A stretch of 64,000 nucleotides of DNA, from contig NC_088304.1 in the NCBI RefSeq assembly GCF_032854445.1, forward strand, positions 8,693,704-8,757,703, given 5' to 3'. Positions 34,601 through 49,600 of this stretch are shown here, in pieces. The notes under the pieces were generated by a model that worked only from the letters and a program-made list of their open reading frames with translations, searched no databases and was not told the origin of the DNA. The first letter of the stretch is position 1, and every line of letters starts with the position of its first letter. Made by a program: the position numbers and the translations under genes. This DNA is from Liolophura sinensis. Lineage: Eukaryota; Mollusca; Polyplacophora; Chitonida; Chitonidae.

Positions 34601-37600
34601 GCTGATCTTCGCCACTAGGGGTCAAGTCACTGACAGTGAGGTGTGCAGGCCTCCTGACTAGTAGGCCTACATGAAGACATACATCTCTAAATATACCCAT
34701 GAAAGAAATTGAAGAAAGTATTAAGACAGGCAATATCTCTTACTAACCTTTAAATTCCAAGCACTGAAAGCATGACCACGCCAAACAAGAAATGTGCATG
34801 CAGAATGTACACTGCAGACGAACGGATTGTTCAGGTTATGCCTACTGTATGTGGAAGTCCTCTCACACCCTTATCTGACAAACGGTTGTCTGCTAAGAGC
34901 CCTCAGTATGCAACGAATACGTCTACAGATTTATTTTAGCTAGAAATGAATTTCACTGAGAAATATCTGTCATCAGCTCCCCGTGCCCATGTAAGTATGT
35001 CAGTCTACACACATATTTTGTTTGCTTACAATCTGAACTCACCTCCTATTGCAAAAGAGTTCCTTTTCCTGCATTTTTACATCGGGTTATCACATTAGGA
35101 GTTCGCACAACACTGTCACTGTTTTTATAAACAAAATGTTTTATGATTTCCTGTATACAGTTTTGCCGGCCAGATGTGATTTTTGTGTCGCCAGCGACAG
35201 ATAAGATTTAAGTTTTCCTTTCGCCAGCAAAATCACGTGATTGATGGGTAGACACATGGAAACTTTGAGTCCTGTGATTATAAGTGGCTTGTATCTACAT
35301 ACAGATTAAACCGATCTGTATGACTAAAATTTCATCTGAGGGGACTCGGTTAAATATTAAGTAAATTAAGTATTTATGTTAACCAAATATGGGCGGAAAT
35401 TGACAGTTTTTTTTATTTTTTAAATTACGCCAGAATGAACAACAAATGTTTAGCTGCAGTGGTGCAGACGCACGTGTTTCTGCTGGTAGGCTTAGTTAGC
35501 AAGTATGGATTCGCGGTGTGTTAAATTCTGCTACAGCTTGTTTAGTTTTAAGGGCGTTGAAGTGTAAAAACGGATATATGACAAGACACTCGACATGTGT
35601 AAAGATACTGGGTAATCACGCTTAATCTCCACAGAGATTTCTACCAAATTTCCGTTTATCACAAAATAAGGATATTAAAACAATTAACCTGGTGTGAAGT
35701 GCATGTACTAAAATTATTATGATTAAAACTCAGGAAAACACGAACTGTTAGTGGTAGGAGCATAAACTGACTGCGCAGTGAAGTGTGAGCTCATTACATT
35801 ACATGAACTGTCTCTTGAACTGTCTCTTGAACTGTCAGTATAATCCCCTGACCACCCCTGATGCGCTCCCGTGCCAGTAACAACCACGATCAACACAATT
35901 AATCCTGGGATACACTTTCCGAGTCTCAGGGTGAATCTTCAGGTCATTTACCACAAGTGAAATATTCTTGAGTATGGAGTAAAACATCAACCAGATAAAT
36001 AAAATAAATAAAAATGATGACCTCAGATTGAGTCCAGGTGATCACAAAGATGGCTTGGTATCATGTTAAATATTCATGATTTCAAACTCATTTTCAAATG
36101 ACTCTTTGTTGTAGTCTGTCCACTTCCGTGTTGTTTTGCAACAGTATAAATGAGATCTAATGCACACCTATAAAGCCGGAGGTGGGAAGGTCTGTGAGCA
36201 ACCTGCGGGTGGTTATTGGTTTCCTCAGAGCTCTGCTTGGTTTCCTCCCACCATAATGCTGGCCGCCGTTGCATAAGTGAAATATTTTTGAGCACGGCAT
36301 AAAACACCAATCAAATACATAAATACTCTATCCATTCCCAATATACATGTAATTCGAATGGAGTTCTGTTCATAGTCTGGATGGATTTTTCAGGTAGGGT
36401 GTGAACATCGATTTTACAGGCATGGTGTGAACACAGATTTTACTATATGTTAGCCTCATTTGTTGTACCTAACCTAGCTCAACAACTACAGATATTGAAA
36501 TGTCTCCAGCGTCTTACGTCTATATCTAGCTTGTGTGTCGCCCCAAAGCTGCAACAAAATAGCTCTGAGATCATCTCCAAACTGGAACGCAGTAGTCTCT
36601 GATGTCATCTTTAGTAAACCTTCCAATGAAAGGCTTCTAATTTCATTTTCAAAATTTTGATACCACAAAAGTTTGGTAATATGTAAAAGTGCACTTTCAG
36701 AAGCACACGAATGCCTTGAAATGGCACTTTTAATGCCAACACTCAAGTTATTTTGACTTATCTTAAGTCAGAATCAAGTAAAATGTGTTACTTGTGAAGT
36801 GATAACTTTTATGTGAAATACAACACATACAAATGGTTACATTTACCTAAATGTTGTACTAATTGGCCAGCTGCGGCCTCCGTGGCTCAGTTGGTTAGCA
36901 TGCTAGCATAGCGTAATGACCCAGGAGCTTCTCACCAGTGCAGTCGCTGTGAGTCCAAGTCCAGCTCATGCTGGCTTTCTCTCCGGCTTTACTTGGGAAG
37001 GTCTGGCAGCGGCCTGCGATTGGACGTGCGTTCCCCCTGATTTCCTCTCACCGTTGGCTGTTGTTGTATAATTAAAATATTCGTAAGTATGGTGTAAAAC
37101 ACCAATCAAATAAGTAAAAAAAAAATATTGTCCAGCTCTTGATCATGTTTAAAAAAAGTATAAACATTGCTAATTAAATAAGATTCAGACTTGATAAAGT
37201 ACGTACACATGTAAATGTAGCACTACTTGGCCTCATTAATATATAGTATTCCCGACAGTTACGCTTGAAGACCATTACCAGCATCATTCTACATCTACAT
37301 TGGGATGTGGAAAAAAATAAATAATTCTTAAATAATTCTTTCCTGAGAATAGCCTGACCATTTGAGAAAAATGTGCCAGTCAGCAGGGAATTCTATTTTA
37401 TTATTCTCCCTGCCACTGTTAAGCAAAAAGATAGGAATTGTAAAGAAATAAAGGTGGATGGGGGGAAAATCTGTATCAGAATTTTTGGAATAGGGCCATT
37501 TCTTTGGTGCTTAGGTTGGGTTATGCTAAGTAAACATGTCTCGAATGATACCTTGGGCATATGCTTTTGTGTGGCTTTTACAAGATTGAGGTCACCTCCA

Positions 37601-40600
37601 GTCATTTTCAGCAGTCCACACAAAAGTGCCTGCTTCCTGGACAAATTGTATAGCAAAGGGACAACATACTTTTGTCCTACATTAGAATAAATCCATAATT
37701 TGGACAGTGATTTAATATTTTTACCATGTCTTCTCTTTATCGTAACCTGTGGCATGTTCATGTGCAAACAACTGAGATCCTAAGTTCTAAATCATTGTAG
37801 ATGTACATCAGAAAATTTTGATTCTAAATTCTTAATGATGACATGTCCATGAGAAAATTCTGATTCTAAGTTCAAAATGATGACATGTCCATCAGGAAAT
37901 AGTGATTATAAGGTCAAAATGGTGACATGTCCATAAGGAAATAGTGATTATAAGGTCAAAATGATGACATATCCATCAGGAAATAGTGATTATAAGGTCA
38001 AAATGATGACATGTCCATCAGGAAATAGTGATTATAAGGTCAAAATGATGACATGTCCATCAGGAAATAGTGATTATAAGGTCAAAATGATGACATGTAC
38101 ATCAGAAAATAGTGATTATAAGGTCAAAATGATGACATGTCCATCAGGAAATAGTGATTATAAGGTCAAAATGATGACATGTCCATCAGGAAATAGTGAT
38201 TATAAGGTCAAAATGATGACATGTACATCAGAAAATAGTGATTATAAGGTCAAAATGATGACATGTCCATCAGGAAATTGTGATTCTAAGTTCTGAATTA
38301 TGTCACTGTGCCCCATATGACATTAAGGATATTAATACTGACTGTAGACTGTGTACCCTGTACACGACTGACAATACTGACTGTAGACTGTGTACTCTGT
38401 ACACGACTGACAATACTGACTGTAGACTGTGTACTCTGTACACGACTGACAATACTGACTATGCTGTGTCATGGAGGCCATAGATAATTTTGCACTATGA
38501 AGCAGTGGATATACATGGACTGTAAAATTGATCACCATGCAGATTGATGTTAATTGCTTACCATGCAAACTGTAGATTACTGATCGCCTTGCTGACCTTG
38601 GGTAATTAATCCTCATGCAGACTATGGATAATTGATCATCGAGCAGACTATAGATAATAGTGTGGTTAATTGATCACCATGTAAACTGGATAATTGATCA
38701 CCATGCTGACTGGATAATTGATCACCATGAAGCCTATGGATAATTGATCACCATGAAACCTATGGATAATTGATCACCATGCTGACTATGGATAATTGAT
38801 CACCATGCTGACTATGGATAATTGATCACCATGCAGACTATGGATAATTGATCACCATGCAGACTTAATAATTGATCACCGTGCAGACTGTGGATAATTG
38901 ATCACCATGCAGACTGTGGATAATTGATCACCATGAAGCCTGTGGATAATTGATCACCATGTAGACTATGCATAATTGGTCACCATGCAGACTATGCATA
39001 ATTCATCATCATGCTGACTGAATAATTGTGCACTATATGGACAGTTGATAGTTGTGCACTATGTATAGTATGTGGATAGTTGTCTGTGTGCCAATAGTAG
39101 GTTTTAGGGCTATTGATCATTATGTTGGTGAAACTAGGGCACATCATAAAAGGAATATGCTGACCAATGCATTTACTTGTATTCTCCTTGTAAACTTAAA
39201 AACATTTGTGGTCTGAGATGGTTGTTTGTGGTCTGAGGTGGTTGGTTGTGGTCTGAGATGGTTTTATCAAATTAGACACGTGTATGCTGCTTATAAACTG
39301 TAAAGGGGTGTTCCAGTAAAGTCGATTATCGCAAGATCAATTTCACAACGATGTCAAATTTCCAGAGGAATATGTTAAGAAAAAATATATATCCCAGGAG
39401 CTTCTCACCAGTGCAGCCACTATGAGCTCAAGTCCAGCTCATACTGGCTCCATCTCTGGCTGTACGTGGGAAAGCCTGTCAGCAACTTGCGGACGGTCGT
39501 GTGTTTCCCACCGGCTTTGCTCGGTTTCCTCCCACAGTAATGCTGGGCGCTGTCGTATAAGTGAAATATTTATGAGTACAGCGTAAGACACCAGTGTAAT
39601 AAATAAATACAGTGAATTTAGCTCAGTCATGATTTCATTGCTACTGTTCAGAAAAGTCTTTCGTTATCAGACAAACATAGCTAGAGATTGCAGACTGTTT
39701 TGCTCTACATCTTGGGTAACCTTGCTGTGATGTCCCAGTTAGTCCATACAAACCCAGCATTCCAGGAAAGCCAGCTCAAGCAGCCTAGCAGCTGTTGTAG
39801 TGAAGCACATACCTGTACAGGGAGAAATGTAGGTTAGGCACAGGTTGTTACAGCTGCTGGGCGTCAGAGCCATGTAAGTGGCCTGAAGGTACGCCTGCAC
39901 CCTCACATGTAAACATTCTTGCAGACATGGGTAGGGTACTGTATTGTGCTGCAGCGTAACTCTCATTGGTCGCAGTCTAATTTTTAGTTGAAATTTAAAG
40001 CAGTAGGGTATGTCATCTGTGTTTGATTGCAAATTAGAATCTACTGTGTTTGATCTAAATTTTCAATTTAATTGATAAGTTAGTCATTTTAGTCATAATT
40101 CTAAGAATTATATAGTCATTTTTAAAGGTGCTGTAAAGAAGATCTCTAAAAATCGAAGTAGGTATCACTAAATAGACCACTTAAAACTATGCATAAATAT
40201 ACTTTCATTTATTTTACTACATTTTTGTGGAGAGAGTTAAGGGATTTCAAACATTTGAATTCTATGGTGGGCATTATAGACCATACTATCAGAGTTTAGG
40301 GACTCTTTTGGACGTCACAGGAAGTTCTGCCAACTCTAATCATGACATTGAACATTGGAATAACTCTTTTTAGCCATGAGTAAAGTATTACTGAAATAAC
40401 GCTCCCAATAATTCCTTTCTTGTGGTGAACATCAGGGAAAAAGGGTGATGTGATGTCAGAGTTCTTAGATATCGTCAATATGGCTCATAAATCCCTCCAT
40501 AGTATTCAAATATTTGAATGCCTTTAACATTCTTCAAAAAATCTGAAAAAAAAAAAATCAGTTGTCTGTATGATGAACCGTAGGTCATATTTTAGCTTTC

Positions 40601-43600
40601 TTTTACTTTAAATGTAAAGATGATTTACCCAGATGTATTACCTAGGGGTTTATTTGGAAGGTAGAATGATATCCTACTTGGAAAATGTGACTCTCAGCAC
40701 CAATATTTTATGATCCTTATTTGCCTCTAGAAATGCATTTTTTAAGACAAATTTTTAGGAAAACTGCATGTAAATACCATAGCCAGGGCAAAAGGCAGGG
40801 ACATTTTGATGTAGTCTAACGGGGCCACAGCATACCTTTAAAAAGCTCAAATTGCCTGGTCAGTTTAAGTCAAAGGTTTGAAAAAAATAATTATATGCCT
40901 GTACTGTACAAAAATTACAAGATATTAAGTCAATTCAGACATTAGGTTAAGGTTTCTTATTGTCTAAAAATATTTTTGCCCAAATTAACCTACTCCAAGA
41001 CTTCCCAATTAAGGTAAAATGCTGTATATGGCTCTGGTTGTTGTATTTAACCTCATTATGTCTAGACCCCTGAGAATAATTGTATTCAGGGGGTTTCTTT
41101 ATGTTCAGCTGTATTACCTCATACATGTACATGTGACAGGCATAAATCAATGGATGGATTGGAGTAGTTAGGTGTGCATGTATTCCTAGAGCTGTATTAG
41201 AACAGGGATAACACAACACAGTAACATATCTCATACCCCAAAGCAGCAGTTCTTGCTCTCTCAAACCTACCCACAAGGTATTAAACTTGTGCTGTAGCCT
41301 AAATCTCGATTAAACATATATAATTCAAATTAGCTTTGATTCACCTAGCCAAAAAAAAGATAAATAAATAAAAATATATATATGCTTAGAGAAATGGTGC
41401 ATTCAGTTTAATGTATTGTACAAAGTGAGCAATGCATCATTGCCTATGTGTACATTATTAATGATGAAGGCCAATCTAAATAGCAGATTTCATCACTTCA
41501 TTGTTTTAGCTTCCCTGGTAAATGAACATGTGATAGTCATGAGCACTTAAAAGATCACTGTTTCAGATTTCAAATGCTTGAAGCATGCATGGTGTATATA
41601 ATTACATGTACATGTATGGTTATGTTTGGTTTTGAACATGTCTGACAGCTAGTGTGTGCATGTATGACATGTACACATGTATATAAATATGTCACATTGT
41701 TTATTCTATCATATCCTAGACAGCCTGAGTGTGTAGTGAGGCCAATGAATTTGAGGCATTCTGTGACACTCTTACACCTAACACACCTAAGTCCTGAAGC
41801 AAACTCCAAGAGTTCTAATAACACATGCGTAACATAATCAAGAGTCCAGCGTATCACAATCCTGCTCTTTTTCAAAGAGTGTGATAATCACACACATGTT
41901 CAAAAACAAAGATGAACTGGCCTGTGTAGAATTTCTGTAATAGTACATCGGCCTGTGGGTGAAGGGACCAACCCACCACAGAATGTTGCATTCAGTGCTC
42001 TACCATTCGCTCTCTCACCCTGATCTCACTCTCATTGTCCTGGAGCCTTGGTGACAAAGAGCAGTGGGGTTGGAGTCTTGTATGACCATATGTATGACTG
42101 TTTCTACAGTCTGACGTTGATCGTTGAAGACTACTTGTCTTCCTCCAACATGGTGTGCACTATGCAGTGCGTATCTATATGTCACGTGCAAAAGTTGTCA
42201 ATAGTTTGCCAAAGGTCTGTGGTTTATGCTGTGTGCTCCTGTACACCCCCCCCCCCCCCCATGAAACTGATTGCCGTCATGTGGGAGAAAAATTCTTGAG
42301 CATAGCGGAAACGTCATTTCATCAAAGAAATAAATCGATCAATGAACTTACCAAATTATTAGAGGTGAACCACAAGCTTGCTGTAGTGACATGCCGGGGG
42401 TGGGCGCGATGAAGGGGATGGGGGTAGGGGGGGGGGGGGCTGCCTTGGGGATTTCTTTATTCAATTATGAGCTTAATTTGTATACCATGCACTGCATTAT
42501 TTTCATTGCCACAAAAATGTTCAAAGCACATAACACGTAAATGTGAAATACAGATATTACATGTATTTGTTGGTTTGGCCTAACCATGTGTGACCTGGTG
42601 AACTGTGCTGTAATACACAGGTTTACGTGTAGGGCTGACATTTATAGAGGGCTTTGTTTAGAAGTACATGACGTATGTGTAGGCTTAAGCGCAGTGAATA
42701 ATAGCTAAGACTATGTACATGTAGGTCAGCCATGAATATTCATATCTCTTACTTCACCATCCTCATTGTTTATAGGTCAGAAGCTATATGTATGACAGTT
42801 GGCCTCATTCTCTGATGCAACCAGCATTTTCTACGTGGGCAATAATAATGGGTTATAATCAATAAAAGCTGTGACTTCCAAGCTTTTAATAAACGAGGTC
42901 TGACATTCAAATTTCATATCCCCCACGTTTAAAATTGACCGCTAATTGTAATATAACATAACAAGCAAAATCTAACAGTGCGGCATTTTAAAACACCAAT
43001 CAAGTATATGAATCAATCAATAACAGAAAGAACAAAACCATGTGTAAGGTAAGGTGTGTGGCCTCGTGCATGATTGTACATTATACATGTACATGATTGT
43101 ACAGTATACATGTGCATGATTGTACAGTATACATGTACATGATTGTACAGTATACATGTGCATGATTGTACAGTATACATGTGCATGATTGTACAGTATA
43201 CATGTACATGATTGTACAGTATACATGTGCATGATTGTACAGTATACATGTGCATGATTGTACAGTATACATGTACATGATTGTACAGTATACATGTGCA
43301 TGATTGTACAGTATACATGTGCATGATTGTACAGTATACATGTGCATGATTGTACAGCATTAATGAAGAGGAAAAACTGATATTTTATTTATTTGATTTA
43401 TTTGATGGGCATTTTACACCGTACTCATGAATATTTCACTTATACCCCAGCAGCCAACATTATGGTAGGATGAAACCGTGCAATGACCGGGACAAACCCA
43501 TAACCATCCATAGGTTGCTGGCAGACCTTCCCACGTACGGTCACTGAGGAAACCAGCATGAGCTGGACTTGATCTGACAGTGACTGCATTGGTGAGAGGC

Positions 43601-46600
43601 TCTGTCAAACTGACGTGTTTTGGATTAGTTATTAAAATTGTATTATGTTTTTTTCATTTCATTTGCAGCATGAGATGTACATTCGTGCCTTCCATATACT
43701 CTCAGAGTTCCCTCCAGTGAGTATATACATTGTACATGTATTTTTATAATAAACTGTTACATGTTTATAACCCAGTATACCTCAATTTACTTTCACCTTT
43801 TACTTTAAGAAAAGCAGAGTGATGTCCCCTGGTAATAAATGTACTGAGATCTGTGGAAACTCATTGAATCATCCACCATATAAGACTTTGGTATAGGTTC
43901 AATCCCCGTGGCTAGCATCCTGAAATTTGAACATTAAAAATTGGAAATTGTGCTGTATATTTACCTTGTTTGGCAGTCCAATTAAGGGTTCAGACCCAGT
44001 ACTTCAAGGCCAGTGGTGTAAGTAATCTTTCATTGTTGAGGGTGCCATATTTAATGTCCTTGGCATAATGTTACAGTGAGGCAGCATTAGCTAGTAATAT
44101 ATGTGTGATGGCATTGCAAGCACCCTGTTATAAGGACAAAAGTCATCCCAGAAAACCATACATTTTCTGTGTTCCTAGGCAGTGACTGTGACATACTGCT
44201 GTTTGAGACTTCCAGTTGTTTTGCACCCAGGCTTTTCATTAATAAAATTATTGGCCCATGTTAAAAGGTAGGATAAACTAACTGACACAATGGCCAACAA
44301 GTTATATGTAGCCAATAGTCACCACCTACGTGGGAAGGTCTGACAGCAACCTGCAGATGGTTGTGGGTTTCTCCAGGGTTCTGCCCAGTTTCCTCCCACC
44401 ATAATGCTGGCTGCCATGATATAACTGAAATATTCTTGAGTACCCTGTAAAACACCAATCAAATAAATAAATAAATAAATAAATAAATAAACAAATAAAT
44501 CAAATAGTCACACCTAATATAGGCCTCAAAGGGAGACTGCATAACGAGCTACATAGACAGTCCAAATGACAACACAATGCATCATTTTCCTCTGCGACGT
44601 TGCAGTGCGTGTGTACTTCATATGTGTTGTAGGAGCACACATAAAACGATAGCTGTGACGTAATAAAGGAAAGAACAAATGAGTTCACAGCTTTGAACTG
44701 TCTTGATACAGATGGGAAGGAGTTTTGCGAGTTTCCCAGCCTGCTGTTTTAATAGCAGTTAAATATCTGGGGATGAGTCATGTTGCAAGTTCAGTATGAA
44801 TATATAAATGACTGATGAAAGTTCTGTCGTGATATTCTTTCCTTTTACACTGCTATTTTGATTTATATATGCATGCATGTTCATGCGCAAGTATTTGAGT
44901 GTATTACAGCTTTCAATGACTCTGTTATCACTAATCTTCAGGTTCTTGACCGTAAGATTGAGGAGGAGTTCACACTGACCATCAAGTCCCTCCTAGAGGA
45001 TCACAATGATGTTGTCACTATGCTGGCTGATGGCTTCAAGGAGTGTCGCAAACATATCAAGGTACAATTGACTTAGCCTGATGTCTGAGGCAGGTAAAGA
45101 CTGTACGTCTGTACATGTATATGACTTGTGTGAAATGTTCCTTCGGTAACTTGCCTAAAGTTGTTTTTTTATACGCCTCGCCATTAGGCGGAGCGTATTG
45201 TGTTAAAGCGATTTTGTCCGTCTGTCTGTACTGGTGTGTGGGCTACAATTCCACCACTTTTCTGTGTAGAGTTTTAATTTTTAAAACACAAACATACACA
45301 CAGATGACAAAGTGTCACGATTTTCGCATTTGTCCATTTCAGTAGTTGTCATGGTTGCCATATTGTCATTTCCCTATATATACTATACAGATATGATTTC
45401 TTGCCCTGGCTATAACGCCAACATTTTCCTGCATAGAGTTTTAATATATAGTGGATACATACATACACAGATGATGATGTGTTGCTACTCTCATTTGTCC
45501 ATTATCCCGGTTGTCATGGTAACCAGATAGCCATTTTCCCTTTATATACTATATAGATAGATATGATTTCGTGTCTGAGCTCTCACTTCAACATTTTTCT
45601 TCATAGAGTTTTAATTTTTGGTGGATACATACATACACAGGTGACGATGTGTCACGACTCACATTTGTCCATTTCCGCTGTTGTTATGGTTACCAGATCA
45701 CCTTTTGCCTTATATATACTATGTACAGAGCTTCGATTTTCATGTCCGGTAGTCTTTTGGTAGTCTGCTGCTGGTAATCTTTTATAAATTTCAAACTAAT
45801 GCATTTGTTCGGGCGTACATTGTATTCACCTGAACTCTTGTTAAAATCCTTTTAAATATGAAACCATGATTTACCATTGTGGTCCTCAGACAACTTTCAT
45901 TGGAGGAATATGCTGAATTCTAACACAGCTGTCTAATCAGGGACCGCACAGCTTGGCAAGTTCTAAGCCATGTTAATATGTGTTGTCACTGGGAGTTCAA
46001 GTCCAGCTCATGCTGGCTTCCTCTCCAGCCATATGTGGAAAGGTCTGTCAGCAACCTGTGGATGGTCGTGGGTTTCTCTGGGCTCTGGCCGGTTTTCACC
46101 CACCATAATGCTGGCCGCTGTCGTATAAGTGAAATATTCTTGAGTATGGCGTAAAACATAATCAAATAAATAAATAAATAAAATGTGTTGTACAGGTCAG
46201 TTAACTACGATGTCTGGAAACTAGAATCTTCTGAGACTATGTGTATTGATAACTTTTTTTTCTTCAGAACAAATGTTAAATAAAACAGCAACTTCCTTAA
46301 AATTCGGGTTTCGGACAGTGAGCTGGGCACTTTTTTTTTTTTCGGCATACATCCCAGGGCATTTTTTTGCAAAAACCCAAGAAAACCTTTATTCCTTGAA
46401 TACACTCCATGTTTGTTAATGGCCTATTTTAGGATGAACAGATGGTGAAGGTGTTCCTGGACAAAACCCTTACTTCACGAATGGGCATCAGAATGCTAGT
46501 GGAACATCATCTCGCTCTTCATGATGAGAAGGTACGTGGAGTCTGGTGTATCAAATCCGATTTCTACCAGATGGAACAACGACTTACATATATGTCAGCA

Positions 46601-49600
46601 TCTATTAAATAGAACATCACTTACACTGAAATGCATTTTTTGATACGCTGATCAGTACTGAAGACTTGTATTGTAGTGTGGCATTGTCTGATTGTGTGAT
46701 TGTGCGTAAACTTTGTGACATTGCCACTGTATCTACAAAAATGCTTGTTGAACACATTTGTTCACGATTTGTCTCCACCACCAGAGCAGAGGCCTGTTCA
46801 GATATAACGATTCACATGGTTTTAAAGTTCACAGAACTTAATGATACATTTACATATACATGTCTTCATCTCACATCAAGAGTACTCAGCTCTTTGTTGG
46901 ACACATTGGTCTATTCCAGTGTATATTTCAATGTACTTCAGCTGCTTTCATATGTATTTGCTGACAAGGTTATCTCCCTTTGTTTGTTTGTGAAATCAGT
47001 GGTCACACCACTGAAGTGCTTCTCCTATACGTCAGTATTTACTCTGAACAGATGGGTCTGAATGGATGTCAGTAACGCTGATATTGGGTGAGGTGTCATA
47101 TATTTCCATATCCTATCACTGAGTAACCATGAGGTGACATATACTTCCATATCCTATCCCTGAGTAACCATGAGACACCATATACTTCCATATCCTATCA
47201 CTGAGTAACCATAAGGTGACATATACTTCCATATCCTATCACTGAGTAACCATGAGATGCCATATATCTCCATATCCTATCACTGAGTAACCATGAGATG
47301 CCATATATTTCCATATCCTATCACTGAGTAACCATGAGGTGACATATACTTCCATATCCTATCACTGAGTAACCATGAGATGCCATATATCTCCATATCC
47401 TATCACTGAGTAACCATGAGATGCCATATATTTCCATATCCTATCACTGAGTAACCATGAGGTGACATATACTTCCATATCCTATCACTGAGTACCCATG
47501 AGACGCCATATATTTCCATACCCTATCACTGAGTAACCATGAAACTAATAGTATTCATTTTTCATGTCAACCATTGTATTTGAGGAAATGATTGACTTAT
47601 TAGTTGTAAGTAGGACACTTCTGGGTTCTTTATGCATTTACATTTTTGACCCACGGATTAGGGACAAATTATTATTGTCCCAAGAACTACTTTTCGTTTC
47701 TTTTCTTCATGCACAGGCCAACCATGTTGGGATCATTAATGTCAGCTTTTCTCCACGTAAGCTGATACAGAAGAAAGCAGAGTTTGTAAGGTAAGTGTTT
47801 GTAGCTGGTGTTTTGTAAACATTCAACATTTCTCTTGCTGGCCGAGAGGCATGATGGATTCTACACAGAGAGCAATAAGCCTTGTTCAAAGAGGTTGTGA
47901 GAAAAAAAAACGCTCTGGCTGCCTCAGCTGCAGCTTAATGTCAGTGGGTTCCTGATGGGATGCTGTAGTTCTCTCTTTTCTTCTTGAGAGAATATAGAAT
48001 ACGTATATTTCAACTTTATAGACATAAATTCACTTTTCTCTTTTTTTATCTCATTGCTTTTGAAAAGGAGGCATGTCCATCCCTCCGTCCATCTGTTTGT
48101 CCGTCCATCCGTTTGTCTGTCCATCCTTATGTCACACTGTTTTGTTTCTGTCTAATGACTAATTTTAATCAAATCTTTTGTGTAGGTTTTTTTTTTATGT
48201 AATCTAAACTCAGCTTGGAATACCACCTGGATCCCCGCACATGTGTTGCATATTTAATGATTTTCTTGCTACTGCTTGGTTGTTGGTTTTTATACTTTGA
48301 GTACTTCAAATATTGTCCGATGATGACAAAATATAGTGTTTTTGTATACTGAATCATTTTGCAGCCTCTCAGATTGCAGTGCAGTGTATGTTTGAAAACC
48401 ACCTTGTTCGATCTGTACGTCTTGAATAAATAGTGTGGGATATGTATGCAACCTTTTATTTTGTTTTCAGAAATGTGTGTCTGGCTAAGTTTGGTCATTC
48501 TCCAAATGTCCGGCTGAACGGTCACCTGACAGCTACGTTCCCTTACATTCAGCCTCCTCTTGACTACATCCTCACAGAACTCCTGAAAAACTCCTTCAGG
48601 TACCCTAATTGTAGGATTAGAACCACTGAAAGACATTTTGTACAATCACAGAAGTAAACAAAATATATGTATATGAAAGAGGCTAATACAATTTTGGTTG
48701 CAGTCATGTCTCAGGAGCTACTTACACCCCATTTCCAAAGCCTTTGCTGTGTGAAAAAAATAATGATTATTACTAACTTATTTATTAAAAGTGATTAAGT
48801 ATTACGATAATCGGGATTGCTCTTATGATCAATTCGGACGTTATTAGTAGGCATAGTTTCCTGGCATGTTTTGGATGATCTTATGATAATGAAGTGTTTC
48901 AGATTTATCTGATTGGTGTTTTACACCATACTCAAGAATATTTCACTTATACAACAGCGGCCGGCATTATGGTGGGTGGAGTGTTTCTGTCCCTTCCTCT
49001 TCTGACTGTAGTTACATACAGTAGAGCACATTATGTCACCCATGATTGGCATACAGGCTCAAATGACGCTTTCAAACAAGTTTGAAATCATTCAGGAAAC
49101 TTTGCCTGACATAACATCGTACATATATCTGGTTGATTGAGCACCGGATCAGGTGAAATTTTTCACATTCTGGAAAATCACACAAAAGTATTGACGATTT
49201 TGTTTTCAGTGGACAGTTCAGGTACACCATTTAAATGGTCTAATTCCCACTGTAGTGTGAACAAAGATATCAAGCCTAATGGCTTGCTTGTTGAAGTCTA
49301 GTTAGACCAATCCAGAAACACTAGACTGACCAAAAAGAGGATTTCGAAGGATTTTGTTTTTTCAGTCATTAATTAGTGTCAGTTTCTTTTTAAAGTCCCA
49401 ATCTCATTAACCAGAATAAGCAAAAATCACCGCCGACACTGACCCTTTTTCTCTAATAGGGTTTCGTTACCCATTGAAGAATATTTCTAAAGGGATGGCC
49501 TTACTTCTGTGACTATATGAAAGACAGAAGATGGCAGGGTTCCACAATGAAGTCAGTACTATTTATCAAGATTTAAGGAGGTCAGATTTAATCTACAAGA

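Noticed and set aside
36486-36746. 86-codon minus-strand frame ending in [14 protein letters not shown]
   Set aside because: It looked protein-like, but I could not tie it to a family or find neighbouring exons.
36873-36962. A tRNA gene from the A and B box motifs
   Set aside because: Acceptor stem and cloverleaf are not preserved, and the motifs belong to the SINE-A head.
37961-38296. 111-codon frame of [14 protein letters not shown] repeats
   Set aside because: The 42 bp unit is a multiple of three, so openness is expected. It lies inside BCKDK intron 3 without splice signals.
43013-43360. Minus-strand frames rich in [10 protein letters not shown]
   Set aside because: Repeat translation of the 23 bp array.
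46666-47061. 131-codon plus-strand open frame in BCKDK intron 6
   Set aside because: No recognisable family, no splice partners, and it ends at the start of a minisatellite.
48169-48645. 158-codon minus-strand open frame
   Set aside because: It is the antisense of BCKDK exon 8 plus AT-rich intron; exon constraint explains its length.
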